The translations under genes were made by a program, and so were the position numbers. From an uncultured Agathobacter sp. (lineage in GTDB: Bacteria; Bacillota; Clostridia; Lachnospirales; Lachnospiraceae), in contig CAKRKX010000006.1 in assembly GCA_934358675.1 (NCBI GenBank), positions 1 through 48,289 on the forward strand: DNA of 48,289 nt, in the 5' to 3' direction. A model generated the notes under the pieces. That model searched no databases, had not been told where the DNA came from, and was given only the letters and a program-made list of their open reading frames with translations. The first letter of the stretch is position 1, and the number at the start of each line of letters is the position of its first letter. This document shows, piece by piece, positions 7,854-16,193 of the stretch.

Positions 7854-8882
7854 TTACTTCTGCTCATTCAAATATGCTTCCAACTCGTTGCGAACATATT
7901 CCAATGACAACAGTTTCTCTTTTACCTGCTCCACATCCAGCATCGTCGTATTATCCGACGTAAATTCCGTAAGCTTCGCCTTCTCTACCTGTCCTTTTTC
8001 AAAATACTGTTCATAATTTAAATCTCTGTTATCAGCCGGAACCCGGTAGAAATTCCCCAGATCATACGCATGCAAACATTCTTCCTTCGTAAGAAGCGTC
8101 TCTGATTTTTTCTCACCGTGTCTGGTTCCGATATAATGGATTTCATTTTTATCGTGAAACAATTCTCTGACTGCCTGTGCCAACGTTCCGATTGTACATG
8201 CCGGAGCCTTCTGAACCATAATATCTCCCGGCTGCGCATGCTCAAACGCAAACATAACCAGATCCACCGCCTCATCCAGACTCATAAGAAAACGCGTCAT
8301 TTCCGGATCTGTCACCGTAATTGGCTTTCCCTCTTTGATCTGGTCAATAAACAACGGAATGACGGAACCTCTGGAACACATAACATTTCCGTATCGCGTT
8401 CCGCAGATCACAGTACTCTCCGTTGTTCTTGACTTTGCCACAAAAACACGCTCCATCATCGCCTTACTGATTCCCATCGCATTGATCGGATATGCAGCCT
8501 TGTCCGTCGATAAACAGATTACCTTCTTTACACCTGCCTGAATCGCCGCGGTCAGCACATTGTCGGTTCCGATCACGTTTGTCCGGACTGCTTCCATCGG
8601 GAAAAATTCGCAGGACGGAACCTGTTTTAAAGCCGCAGCACTAAAAATATAATCCACACCAAAGATAGCATCCTGAACGCTTCGAATATCCCTGACATCC
8701 CCAATGTAAAACTTAATCTTGGAATTGTTATAAAGCTTACGCATATCATCCTGCTTCTTCTCATCTCTGGAGAATACCCGGATTTCCTTGATATCCGTAT
8801 CCAAAAATCTCTTTAATACTGCGTTACCAAAGGAACCGGTTCCTCCGGTAATCATCAGCGTCTTTCCTTCAAAAATGCTCAT
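7854..8882 (-). CDS. UDP-GlcNAc 4,6-dehydratase/5-epimerase, CapE/FnlA-like
   Basis: This 342-residue SDR has the length of CapE/FnlA/WbjB. These inverting dehydratases turn UDP-GlcNAc into a UDP-2-acetamido-2,6-dideoxy-L-arabino-hexos-4-ulose. It shows the NAD-binding TGGTGSFG and the segment TDKAAYPINAMGISKAMME. There the usual catalytic Tyr of YxxxK is replaced by Met, the known signature of CapE/FnlA as opposed to PseB. I place the start at 8882, after GGAGG; it overlaps the previous gene by four bases (ATGA). With the 2-epimerase and the RmlD-like reductase it forms a three-step L-sugar pathway. Confidence 0.9.
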   Translation of the reverse strand: MSIFEGKTLMITGGTGSFGNAVLKRFLDTDIKEIRVFSRDEKKQDDMRKLYNNSKIKFYIGDVRDIRSVQDAIFGVDYIFSAAALKQVPSCEFFPMEAVRTNVIGTDNVLTAAIQAGVKKVICLSTDKAAYPINAMGISKAMMERVFVAKSRTTESTVICGTRYGNVMCSRGSVIPLFIDQIKEGKPITVTDPEMTRFLMSLDEAVDLVMFAFEHAQPGDIMVQKAPACTIGTLAQAVRELFHDKNEIHYIGTRHGEKKSETLLTKEECLHAYDLGNFYRVPADNRDLNYEQYFEKGQVEKAKLTEFTSDNTTMLDVEQVKEKLLSLEYVRNELEAYLNEQK

Positions 8883-10015
8883 CCCAGTTTCCTCCAAACC
8901 TTATCATCAATAATTCTCGTATAGCTCTGAATGATGCGAATTACTGCAGATGAAACATTCTCAACCTCATAATCCGGTACCAATTCTCCAAAATCTCCAA
9001 GTTCTGCCATCTTAACCGCCATATCAACCGACTGTAGCAGTGACTCTTCCGTAATCCCACCAATCACAAATGCACCCTTGTCGAGTGCCTCCGGCCGCTC
9101 CGTAGAAGTTCTAATACAAACCGCCGGGAAATGGCTGACCGCCGTCTCCTCCGGCATCGTTCCACTGTCCGATACGACGCAGAACGCATGCTTCATCAAA
9201 TGACTGTAGTCTGTGAAATTAAACGGCGGCATCTTTCTTACCAATGGGTGAAATTCAAAGTTACGTTCTTCTACAAATTTTGCGCTTCTCGGGTGCAGCG
9301 AATAAATCACCGGCATCTGATAAGTCTCTGCCATCCCATTCACAGCATTCATAAGACTCTCGAAATGTTCCGCCTGATCAATATTCTCCTCTCGATGCGC
9401 GGATAAAACAATATACTTTCCGGACTCCAATCCCAGTTTCTCCAACACTTTGCTGCCATCAATCTCCTTCTGATGCGCAAGAATAACCTCTTTCATAGGA
9501 GATCCCGTAACATAAATATGTTCCTTTCGCACCCCCTCCGCAATCAGATATCGTCTCGCATGCTCCGTGTACGGAAGATTCACATCCGAGATGTGATCCA
9601 CAATCCTTCGATTCGTCTCCTCCGGAAGATTCTCATCAAAGCATCGGTTTCCGGCTTCCATATGAAAAATCGGCACCTTAAGACGCTTCGCAGCAATTGC
9701 AGACAACGCTGAATTGGTGTCCCCGAGAATCAAAAGCGCATCCGGCTTTACTTTCTGCATCAGAGAATAGGACTTTGCAATAATATTTCCCATGGTCTCT
9801 CCCAGGTTGTCACCAACAACGCCGAGATAATAATCCGGCTTCCGAATGCCCAGATCATCATAAAATATATCATTCAATCTCGCATCATAATTCTGTCCGG
9901 TATGAACAAAGATATGATCAAAATAAATATCTGCCTTCTTAATAATCTCTGACAATCGAATCAACTCCGGTCTGGTTCCGGCGATTGTCATAACTTTAAG
10001 CTTTCTCATAATCAT
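8879..10015 (-). CDS. UDP-N-acetyl sugar 2-epimerase (WecB family)
   Basis: The 378-residue protein is a non-hydrolysing 2-epimerase of the GT-B fold. Landmarks are TIAGTRPELIRL near the N-terminus, HMEAGNRCFDENLPEE in the middle, LSAHREENID, and SDSGTMPEETA near the C-terminus. Beside CapE- and RmlD-like genes it should act like FnlC/WbjD/WbvD, inverting C2 of a UDP-2-acetamido-2,6-dideoxy-L-hexose, rather than making ManNAc. Its ATG overlaps the previous stop (TAATG) with AAGGAG upstream; a second ATG at 10009 is also possible. Confidence 0.9.
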   Translation of the reverse strand: MIMRKLKVMTIAGTRPELIRLSEIIKKADIYFDHIFVHTGQNYDARLNDIFYDDLGIRKPDYYLGVVGDNLGETMGNIIAKSYSLMQKVKPDALLILGDTNSALSAIAAKRLKVPIFHMEAGNRCFDENLPEETNRRIVDHISDVNLPYTEHARRYLIAEGVRKEHIYVTGSPMKEVILAHQKEIDGSKVLEKLGLESGKYIVLSAHREENIDQAEHFESLMNAVNGMAETYQMPVIYSLHPRSAKFVEERNFEFHPLVRKMPPFNFTDYSHLMKHAFCVVSDSGTMPEETAVSHFPAVCIRTSTERPEALDKGAFVIGGITEESLLQSVDMAVKMAELGDFGELVPDYEVENVSSAVIRIIQSYTRIIDDKVWRKLG

Positions 10016-10875
10016 TATACTCCTTTATATTGCTGATACAGATCCGGATGATTTCTTATCCACTCTCCCATCTCCCGAACCATCTCATCATAGTCCGGAA
10101 CCATAAATGGCTGCTCCGGTCTGGTGTTGATTAAAGTCTTGTCACTTACGATTGTCCGTTCTTCCTGTATCTGTATCGGCTTCTGCCTACAATATCGGTC
10201 AAAAAGCCTCAAAAGATTATATTTACTGATAAACTCGTTGTTCACAAGATGATACAGTCCCGTCTGTGGATTCTCGCACTCCTGCGCAATCACTTTCGCA
10301 AGCTGGAGTGTTGTCACCCCGGACCAAATCACCCTCTGATATCCGAAAACCGCTGCCTTTTGCATCATAAACCAATGAAACAATCCGATTCCATTCGCTT
10401 TCAGTTCCGGTCCGATGATCGACGTGCGAATCGTAAGATTCTTATCGTCACACACCTCTCCAAGCGCTTTGGATCTGCCATAATAAGAACTTGCATCCGG
10501 CCGATCCGCTTCCGAATAACGCCCCTTCGTTCCCTCAAATACACAATCCGTACTGATATGAATCAGCTTTGTCTTCGTATCCACAAGTTCCTCCGCCAGA
10601 AGATGCGGCAGAACACTGTTTAAGTAAATGCCATCCGCCAAATGTGCATCAACAAATTTATTCAATACACCAATCCCATTTACGACATAATCGTATGTAT
10701 GCGCATGTAGAGCCTTTTGCACATCGTCTTTATTGGTTGCATCTCCAATCATGGTTTCGCATACCGGGCTCTCCTGCCGCGCAAAACCATATACTGTATG
10801 CCCCTGTTCCTTTAAATACTGCGCAATCATATGGCCCGCCATACCATTTACGCCCAAAATCAAGAAAGTTTTCAT
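10015..10875 (-). CDS. RmlD-like NDP-sugar reductase
   Basis: This 286-residue SDR of the dTDP-4-dehydrorhamnose reductase family has GVNGMAG for NAD(P) binding, HISTDCVFEG, and the catalytic pair in YYGRSK. It replaces the larger, cupin-bearing CapF/FnlB that reduces the keto sugar in L-FucNAc synthesis. In the described L-QuiNAc route (WbvB, WbvR, WbvD), WbvR is RmlD-like. The operon therefore more likely makes UDP-L-RhaNAc or UDP-L-QuiNAc than UDP-L-FucNAc; this is inference from family membership. Its ATG overlaps the stop of the AAA-ATPase gene (ATGA). Confidence 0.85.
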   Translation of the reverse strand: MKTFLILGVNGMAGHMIAQYLKEQGHTVYGFARQESPVCETMIGDATNKDDVQKALHAHTYDYVVNGIGVLNKFVDAHLADGIYLNSVLPHLLAEELVDTKTKLIHISTDCVFEGTKGRYSEADRPDASSYYGRSKALGEVCDDKNLTIRTSIIGPELKANGIGLFHWFMMQKAAVFGYQRVIWSGVTTLQLAKVIAQECENPQTGLYHLVNNEFISKYNLLRLFDRYCRQKPIQIQEERTIVSDKTLINTRPEQPFMVPDYDEMVREMGEWIRNHPDLYQQYKGV

Positions 10876-12743
10876 CCTATATCCTTCGTCTTAATCATTA
10901 CCTTCTTGCCTGAGAAGGCAATCCCAAATTTCAAAATATCCTTTACCCTATTTTCTTTCATTTCCGAATCATATCTTCTGTCATCAATCTGGTATAAGGC
11001 TTCCTCTGCAAGTTGCTCAAGTGCCTCTTTCTCCAGGTTCTTCTTCCATTTTAATTCCATAAGAATTCCCGGATATTGATTATTTCTCGGCAACAGGCTA
11101 ATATCATATCTTCCATCCCCGGACTCTCTGTTCGATGTAATTTTATACTGATTATCCATCAAAGCGATCAATCCAAGTACTAGTCCATGATAAAAGCCCT
11201 CTGCGCCAGCATCGTAGAAGCTTATGGACTTATCCATATATTCCGCGATTGCCTTCTGCAATTTCTTATGGTCATTCGCATAGAGGCTTTCCGCAATCTG
11301 ATTCGCTGTCGTTCTTGTGATTGCTCCGATCTGTAATAAATGCGATAATATCTCACTCTTATATACCGCAGCAATCTCCCGGTTCGGAATCGAGAGTTCA
11401 CACAAGTAGGAACCATCTGCCTGTAATGCCTTTTTCGAAGCATTTAAATAGCCCGCCACCAATAACAGGCTATAAATATTTGCCGGATCTTCCGAAATCG
11501 AACGATACACAACATTCTCATCGATTCTTGCAATCACGTTTTCTCCTTGTAAAAGAGCATAAAGCTTTTCGATGATATCATCCGTTGCTATCTTAAGAAT
11601 ATCTTCAAGAATTTCATTCTTTCCGGTATTTACCCAATAAGCCTGCGGAATACACCCTTTTGAAATATAACTGATTACCGACCATGGATTATAGATTTCC
11701 CGGCTGCCGAATAAATAACCATCATACCAATCTTTCAATTCATTCTGTTTTTCTGCTACTCCATAGTATTCGAGCATATCTTCTACTTCGTCTTCGGTAA
11801 AACCAAAGTAACGATCATACGCCTCATCCATCACAGAGTTTACCGTCAGATTGTTCAGTCCGCTGAAAATACTCTCTTGCGCAATTCTCAGAATACCGGT
11901 AAGAAAACCATAGGAAAGATATTTATTATCCTTAAACGCTCCCGAAAAGAAATTCCTCATAAACCCTATGATCTCCTCATAGAAATCTTTGGAATAGCCT
12001 TCCTGAATCGGCGTATCATATTCATCAATGATAATAATCGGAGCCTTTCCATAATAAACAGCCAGCATCTTCGATAGCTTCTCAAGAGCCGACGTAAGTT
12101 CAACTTCATTTACAGAACAATCAAGGATCTTTTCAAAATAAGCTTTTTCATATTTTGATATCTTATCACTGCCCAGTAGTTCCTGATGTCTCCCATATTC
12201 TTCCTGAAGCAATCCACGAATCTTGTCAATGGTTGCTTTCCACGTATCAAACTTAACATCTTTAAACGTAAGAAAAATAACCGGATACTTACCCTGATGA
12301 GAGCGATATTCTTCGTCACATTCCCATATCTTCTTATCTGTAAAATACTTACCGGTATCATCCTCCGAAATTTCAAAAAAAACACGGAGCATATCCATAT
12401 TCAATGTTTTTCCAAATCTTCTCGGTCTGGTAAACAAAGATACCAACGGTTTCTGATCCAGAAACTCTTTAATCAGTAATGTCTTATCAACATAATAATA
12501 TTCCGATTGTGCGCGAACATAATCCGAAATGCCAATCGGCAATGATTTCCTATCTGCAGGCGTTATCTTCTTGCAATACTTCCCGGATGAAATTCTTCCA
12601 TCAACAGGTTTACGCGCAGCATCCGGAATCTGCCAGACTCCCTTTACTTTTATAGCACCGGGAATTTTTCCTCTCTTGCACATATCATTTACGGAACGAT
12701 ATGATATCCCCCATTCTATGGCTTTCTCTTTACAGGTTTTCAT
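10872..12743 (-). CDS. HTH-AAA ATPase-PD-(D/E)XK nuclease protein
   Basis: The 623-residue protein has three parts. The first 45 residues resemble a MerR/excisionase-type winged helix (CKEKAIEWGISYRSVNDMCK). Then comes an AAA-ATPase_like domain (PF09820 type) with FTRPRRFGKTLNMDML as Walker A and a PIIIIDEYDTPIQ Walker B. The C-terminal domain is DUF1703/PDDEXK_9-like, with GRYDISLL and MELKW supplying the D and E-x-K residues. Such proteins are common in Clostridia and Bacteroidetes, and their role is unsettled. I chose ATG at 12743 because GGAG precedes it; the ATG at 12758 has no ribosome site. The stop overlaps the RmlD-like start, making it the first gene of a nucleotide-sugar operon. 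Confidence 0.85.
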   Translation of the reverse strand: MKTCKEKAIEWGISYRSVNDMCKRGKIPGAIKVKGVWQIPDAARKPVDGRISSGKYCKKITPADRKSLPIGISDYVRAQSEYYYVDKTLLIKEFLDQKPLVSLFTRPRRFGKTLNMDMLRVFFEISEDDTGKYFTDKKIWECDEEYRSHQGKYPVIFLTFKDVKFDTWKATIDKIRGLLQEEYGRHQELLGSDKISKYEKAYFEKILDCSVNEVELTSALEKLSKMLAVYYGKAPIIIIDEYDTPIQEGYSKDFYEEIIGFMRNFFSGAFKDNKYLSYGFLTGILRIAQESIFSGLNNLTVNSVMDEAYDRYFGFTEDEVEDMLEYYGVAEKQNELKDWYDGYLFGSREIYNPWSVISYISKGCIPQAYWVNTGKNEILEDILKIATDDIIEKLYALLQGENVIARIDENVVYRSISEDPANIYSLLLVAGYLNASKKALQADGSYLCELSIPNREIAAVYKSEILSHLLQIGAITRTTANQIAESLYANDHKKLQKAIAEYMDKSISFYDAGAEGFYHGLVLGLIALMDNQYKITSNRESGDGRYDISLLPRNNQYPGILMELKWKKNLEKEALEQLAEEALYQIDDRRYDSEMKENRVKDILKFGIAFSGKKVMIKTKDIG

Positions 12744-12760
12744 CCGAATCATCTCCATTC

Positions 12761-12818
12761 ATTCGCAATATATCTGTTTCTCTTATTGCAAATTATATAG
12801 CATGATTCGCAATATATC
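12761..12818 (-). promoter_or_regulatory. Twin 14-base repeats, candidate operator for the HTH-AAA gene
   Basis: The sequence ATTCGCAATATATC (plus strand) occurs twice, at 12761-12774 and 12805-12818, 44 bases apart, about four helical turns. One copy overlaps the -35/spacer region and the other lies just downstream of the predicted transcript start. A related TTATTGCAAAT (12783-12793) lies between them. The gene's own HTH domain is the obvious candidate ligand, implying autoregulation. Confidence 0.55.
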
Positions 12819-12820
12819 AA
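12792..12820 (-). promoter_or_regulatory. Sigma-A promoter of the HTH-AAA/nucleotide-sugar operon
   Basis: On the minus strand TTGATA (12815-12820), a 17-base spacer and a perfect TATAAT (12792-12797). It probably drives all genes from 12743 down to 5997. Confidence 0.8.
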
Positions 12821-13286
12821 TCCATGGGGTAATCAAAGTTTAGTGGCCTCAAATGAAATTTTGACAGATTTTGAAATTTACTTATCATTTTGCAATACTT
12901 ATGTTATACTTTTATCTATAGTATGTACCTTTAAAAATATGATTATTTCTGCGGCACCAAACTATATCCGAACTTTGTAAAGTTATACTAAATCTTCGTT
13001 GTTCCTAAAGGTGTTTTACATTTCTAGGGATGTTATTAATACTCTTGCCGCTTTTACAAAGAGCCTCAATGATTTGCTTGAACTCGATTTGCGTTTTTTC
13101 CTGCAATATTATAAACTCTTTAAGCAAAGCATTCACCCTTATGCTGAACCTGTCCAGCATAAGCTCCAAGTTTTTCCTTTCAACGATCTGCTTTGACAGG
13201 TTAATATGGTGCTCAGTCTTAAGTGATTCGATTTTGGGGTATCAAAAATGGGGTTGTATTACAACAAAATGGAAGGGGGTAAATGA
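12821..13286. other. Intergenic region between divergent operons, with a possible degraded gene
   Basis: This is AT-rich DNA between the minus-strand HTH-AAA gene and the plus-strand cytidylyltransferase. On the minus strand a frame without stops runs from 13241 to the TAG at 13005-13007. It encodes about 78 residues of coiled-coil character (LSKQIVERKNLELMLDRF) but has no start codon at its head and no ribosome site, so it may be the tail of a decayed gene. Plus-strand frames here are poorer candidates. Promoter-like hexamers for the plus operon lie around 12890-12925 (for example TTGCAA, 17 bases, TATCTA). Confidence 0.35.
13253..13265 (+). promoter_or_regulatory. Inverted repeat upstream of the plus-strand operon
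   Basis: GTTGTA-T-TACAAC is a perfect 6-base inverted repeat around one base. It lies about 20 bases before the start codon, just upstream of the AAGGGGG ribosome site. It could be an operator or a small hairpin affecting translation. Confidence 0.35.
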
Positions 13287-14006
13287 ATGAATATTTCAAT
13301 TTTATTAGCTGGCGGGATTGGAAAACGCCTTGGTGCAGGAAAGCCCAAGCAATTTGTCGAAATTCTAGGTAAACCAATGATCTTGTATGCTATGGAAATT
13401 TACGAGAAATCATCATTAATTGACGCATTAGAAGTGGTTTGTGTCAAGGAATATATCAATTATGTTTGGCAATTAGCGAAAGAAAACAATATTACCAAAT
13501 TAAAATGGGTTACAGAGGGTGGCGCTAATTGCCAAGAGTCCACAAAAAATGGTATTTTTGCACTTGAAGGACAGGTAAACGATGAAGATATGCTATTTGT
13601 TAATATGAGTTCAAGTCTGTTTGTTAGTGAAGAAATTCTTACTGATTCATATTATGTTGCCCAAAAATATGGTTCAGCCTTTGCATGCTCACCATGTGTC
13701 TATAATAACGCAGAAACCGAAGACGGAATATCTTCTAAGAAAATCAATTTTAAAGAGAAAAACAGAACTCTAAACATGCCTTGGACATCATCCTTTAGAA
13801 AATTAGATAACTTATATCATATCGCTTTTGAAAAAGGACTCGAAGTAGGCAATGCATCGTACATGCCCACTTTATTTTTAGCATTGGGAGAACCTATTTT
13901 CTTTTCAAAAGACGATGGGTTAAATAAAATACACATTCAAACACATGCAGATCTTGAAATTGCGGAAGCAATAATAGAATATAGACAGAAGAGAGGACTA
14001 TTATAA
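13287..14006 (+). CDS. Divergent IspD/TarI-family protein with lost catalytic motifs
   Basis: The 239 residues align end to end with the intact cytidylyltransferase at 7066-7779. The CTP-binding loop AGGIGKRLGAGKPKQF is kept. The metal/substrate motif HDGIRP has become NMSSSL, TQTPQ has become NMPWT, and the C-terminal T-V-E-D segment has become THADLE. It is therefore either inactive, a regulator, or specialised for a different substrate. AAGGGGG precedes the ATG, and its stop overlaps the start of an FGGY kinase (TAATG), so the two are translationally coupled. An intact frame and paralogue-like length argue against a pseudogene. Codon use is more AT-rich than in the paralogue. Confidence 0.75.
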   Translation: MNISILLAGGIGKRLGAGKPKQFVEILGKPMILYAMEIYEKSSLIDALEVVCVKEYINYVWQLAKENNITKLKWVTEGGANCQESTKNGIFALEGQVNDEDMLFVNMSSSLFVSEEILTDSYYVAQKYGSAFACSPCVYNNAETEDGISSKKINFKEKNRTLNMPWTSSFRKLDNLYHIAFEKGLEVGNASYMPTLFLALGEPIFFSKDDGLNKIHIQTHADLEIAEAIIEYRQKRGLL

Positions 14007-15526
14007 TGAAATATTTAATGGGTGTAGACGAAGGGACAACAGGTTGTAAAGCCATATTATTTGATGCAAACGGGAATCAAGTCGAGTCAACTGCCAGAGA
14101 GTATCCTTCTTACTATCCTAAGCCTGGATGGGTCGAACAAGATATTCTTGAAATAAAAAATGCTGTATTCGCATGTATTAGAGAAACCATTGTCAAATCT
14201 AAAATTGACCCTTCTGATATTATAGGTATCAGTCATTCAAATCAAGGAATCACCATGGTTCTTCTAGATGAAAATGAAGAGCCAGTATATGAACATACCA
14301 TCGGGTGGCAAGATTTGAGATACGTTGAAATGCTTCCCGAACTAGAAAAAGAGGTCGACAAAGAATCCTATCTCAATATAGCAGGAATGCAATTTGGTAC
14401 ATATAATATTCCTGTACTTAGATGGTTACAAAGAGATGATCCTGAAAAATGGAGTAGGGTGAAACGCATTTGCTCTCATCAAGATTGGTTTTTACGACAA
14501 TATGGTGCTGATGGATATTATATTGATGAGGGATGTACTAATTTTTTATCCATGGCTCGAATGAATGATAATGAATGGGATGACAGATTAATCCAATATT
14601 ATAAAATCACCAAGGAAATGTTACCAAAAGTTATTCACACACCCGGAACAGTTGTTGGGCATGTAACTGAAAGCGTTTCCAGAGAAACTGGTTTACCACA
14701 AACATGTCAAGTATGTTTAGGCAATCTAGATACCAATTGCTGTGTTATGGGTGCTGGTGCAGGAGAAAGTGGAATTCAATGTTTGATAATGGGAACCGCA
14801 GGCGTATCAATCTTTACCACGGACAGCAACAAATTAGATCCTAATGGGCGCATTACGGTTCGAACAAACCCAGGATTCGGTAACTGGCAGAATTACATTA
14901 TGACCAATACTGGAGCATCCGCATTTAGATGGTTTAGGGATTCAATTTGTTCAATGGAAGTTGCTACATCAAAACTTATGGGTATGGATCCATATGACAT
15001 TATTACAACTATTGCGTCTCATTCAAAGCCCGGTGCTAATGGAGTTATTGCTTTGACTTGTATTCAGGGCTCGCACACTCGAAAGAAAAATGAAAACGCA
15101 AGAGGAAGTTTCTTTGGGATAAATTTGGGAACAACCAAAGCCGATATTGCAGAATCCATTCTGGAGGGCATTTGTTTTGAAATGAAAGATATCATGGATA
15201 TGAATGAAGAGCTTTCCGGCGAAGTTAAACATGTCCGATTGTGCGGAGGCGTAGCCAAATCTCCAATGTGGTGTCAAATGTTTGCGGATATTTTAAATAA
15301 ACCCGTTGAATTAACAGAAGTACCAGAATTAGGAGCCTTGGGAGCAGCAATGTGTGCCGGTATCGGAGCCGGATTATTTAAAGATAGCAATGATGCGGTA
15401 AAAAAATGTGTAAAAGTCAAAAAAACATATAAGCCAAACACATCAATTATCCCAGAATACGAAAAGGCATTCAAGACTTGGGAACGTTATTACAATATCG
15501 CTAATGAGGAAATTTATATCGACTAA
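14006..15526 (+). CDS. FGGY-family carbohydrate kinase
   Basis: The 506-residue kinase has the FGGY architecture of xylulose, ribulose or glycerol kinases. The N-terminal phosphate loop is GVDEGTTGCKAILFD, the middle carries the PGWVEQD segment, and the C-terminal ATP-binding part contains VRLCGGVAKSPMWCQMFADI and ELGALGAAMCAGIG. It should phosphorylate a sugar or polyol with ATP; the substrate cannot be named. Overlap with the cytidylyltransferase-like gene suggests the kinase makes the alditol or ketose phosphate that becomes a CDP-linked donor. These are the only plus-strand genes within an otherwise minus-strand glycan region. Confidence 0.85.
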   Translation: MKYLMGVDEGTTGCKAILFDANGNQVESTAREYPSYYPKPGWVEQDILEIKNAVFACIRETIVKSKIDPSDIIGISHSNQGITMVLLDENEEPVYEHTIGWQDLRYVEMLPELEKEVDKESYLNIAGMQFGTYNIPVLRWLQRDDPEKWSRVKRICSHQDWFLRQYGADGYYIDEGCTNFLSMARMNDNEWDDRLIQYYKITKEMLPKVIHTPGTVVGHVTESVSRETGLPQTCQVCLGNLDTNCCVMGAGAGESGIQCLIMGTAGVSIFTTDSNKLDPNGRITVRTNPGFGNWQNYIMTNTGASAFRWFRDSICSMEVATSKLMGMDPYDIITTIASHSKPGANGVIALTCIQGSHTRKKNENARGSFFGINLGTTKADIAESILEGICFEMKDIMDMNEELSGEVKHVRLCGGVAKSPMWCQMFADILNKPVELTEVPELGALGAAMCAGIGAGLFKDSNDAVKKCVKVKKTYKPNTSIIPEYEKAFKTWERYYNIANEEIYID

Positions 15527-15562
15527 GACTTGAAGGAGACGCTTGAAGAATCGAAGATGCCG

Positions 15563-15614
15563 AAAAAATCTCACGCAAGCAGGGGAGAGTCACCTCACAT
15601 CCCCTGCTTGCGTG
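15563..15614 (-). terminator. Long perfect hairpin terminator at the end of the large glycan cluster
   Basis: CACGCAAGCAGGGG (15572-15585) pairs perfectly over 14 bases with CCCCTGCTTGCGTG (15601-15614) around a 15-base loop. On the minus strand six T residues follow (15563-15568), so it ends the APS-kinase-like transcript. On the plus strand no T run follows, though the stem could still protect the kinase mRNA. Confidence 0.8.
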
Positions 15615-15623
15615 TCTCCTAGC

Positions 15624-16154
15624 TTAATTATTCTTCAGCGACTCAATTTTTTCAATAATCTCCTTGCAAACTTCTTCGGGAGATTTTTTTCTATCATTTT
15701 CTATTACAACAGATGCATTTTGAGGCTCATCAAAGGGCAAATCTATTCCATAAACATTTGTGATTTCTTTATTCAATGCTTTTGAGTAAAGCCCTTTTGA
15801 ATCCATTCTAATCAACTCATCTAGACTCACTTTTAAGTAGATTCCAATATAATTGGGAATGTTTTCTTTCGCCCAATCCTGACATTCTTTGTACATTCCA
15901 ATGTGGCAACCAACAACATCGAAGCCTTGATCCGTTAACTCTTTGCACAATCTCTCATGCATTAACATTGCCTGCTTTCTTCCTTCATAAGAATAATCTA
16001 CAGTCTGATATACTTTTCTAATTTCATCACCATCAAAAAAAATTACATTGTTCTTGCGTTTCTTAAGATATTGATATAGTAACTTTCCAATTGTCGTTTT
16101 GCCTGCCCCCGACAATCCTGTAACCCAATAAAATGTTCCTTTTATTTTATCCAA
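15624..16154 (-). CDS. APS-kinase-like (CysC family) small kinase
   Basis: The 176-residue P-loop kinase carries GLSGAGKTT (residues 13-21), the FFDGDEIRK segment that corresponds to DGDNVR of CysC, and MDSKGLYSKAL, which matches the CysC RDxKGLYxKA motif. Classical CysC phosphorylates adenylylsulfate, but I see no sulfurylase or sulfotransferase here. In Campylobacter capsule synthesis the CysC-like Cj1415 phosphorylates cytidine diphosphoramidate, so a CDP-linked substrate is a serious alternative. It is the last gene of the cluster, about 40 bases after the phosphatase-like gene. Confidence 0.75.
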   Translation of the reverse strand: MDKIKGTFYWVTGLSGAGKTTIGKLLYQYLKKRKNNVIFFDGDEIRKVYQTVDYSYEGRKQAMLMHERLCKELTDQGFDVVGCHIGMYKECQDWAKENIPNYIGIYLKVSLDELIRMDSKGLYSKALNKEITNVYGIDLPFDEPQNASVVIENDRKKSPEEVCKEIIEKIESLKNN

Positions 16155-16193
16155 ATTGCATTCTCCTTTACTTGTATTCCTTAATATTTGTAT

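Noticed and set aside
12999..13196. 65-codon plus-strand gene in the 13 kb intergenic region
   Set aside because: No ribosome site or family resemblance. The opposite strand reads more like protein, so I list the region only as intergenic with a possible remnant.
15543..15785. Small plus-strand gene after the FGGY kinase
   Set aside because: It runs through the terminator stem and is antisense to the APS-kinase-like gene; the composition is not protein-like.
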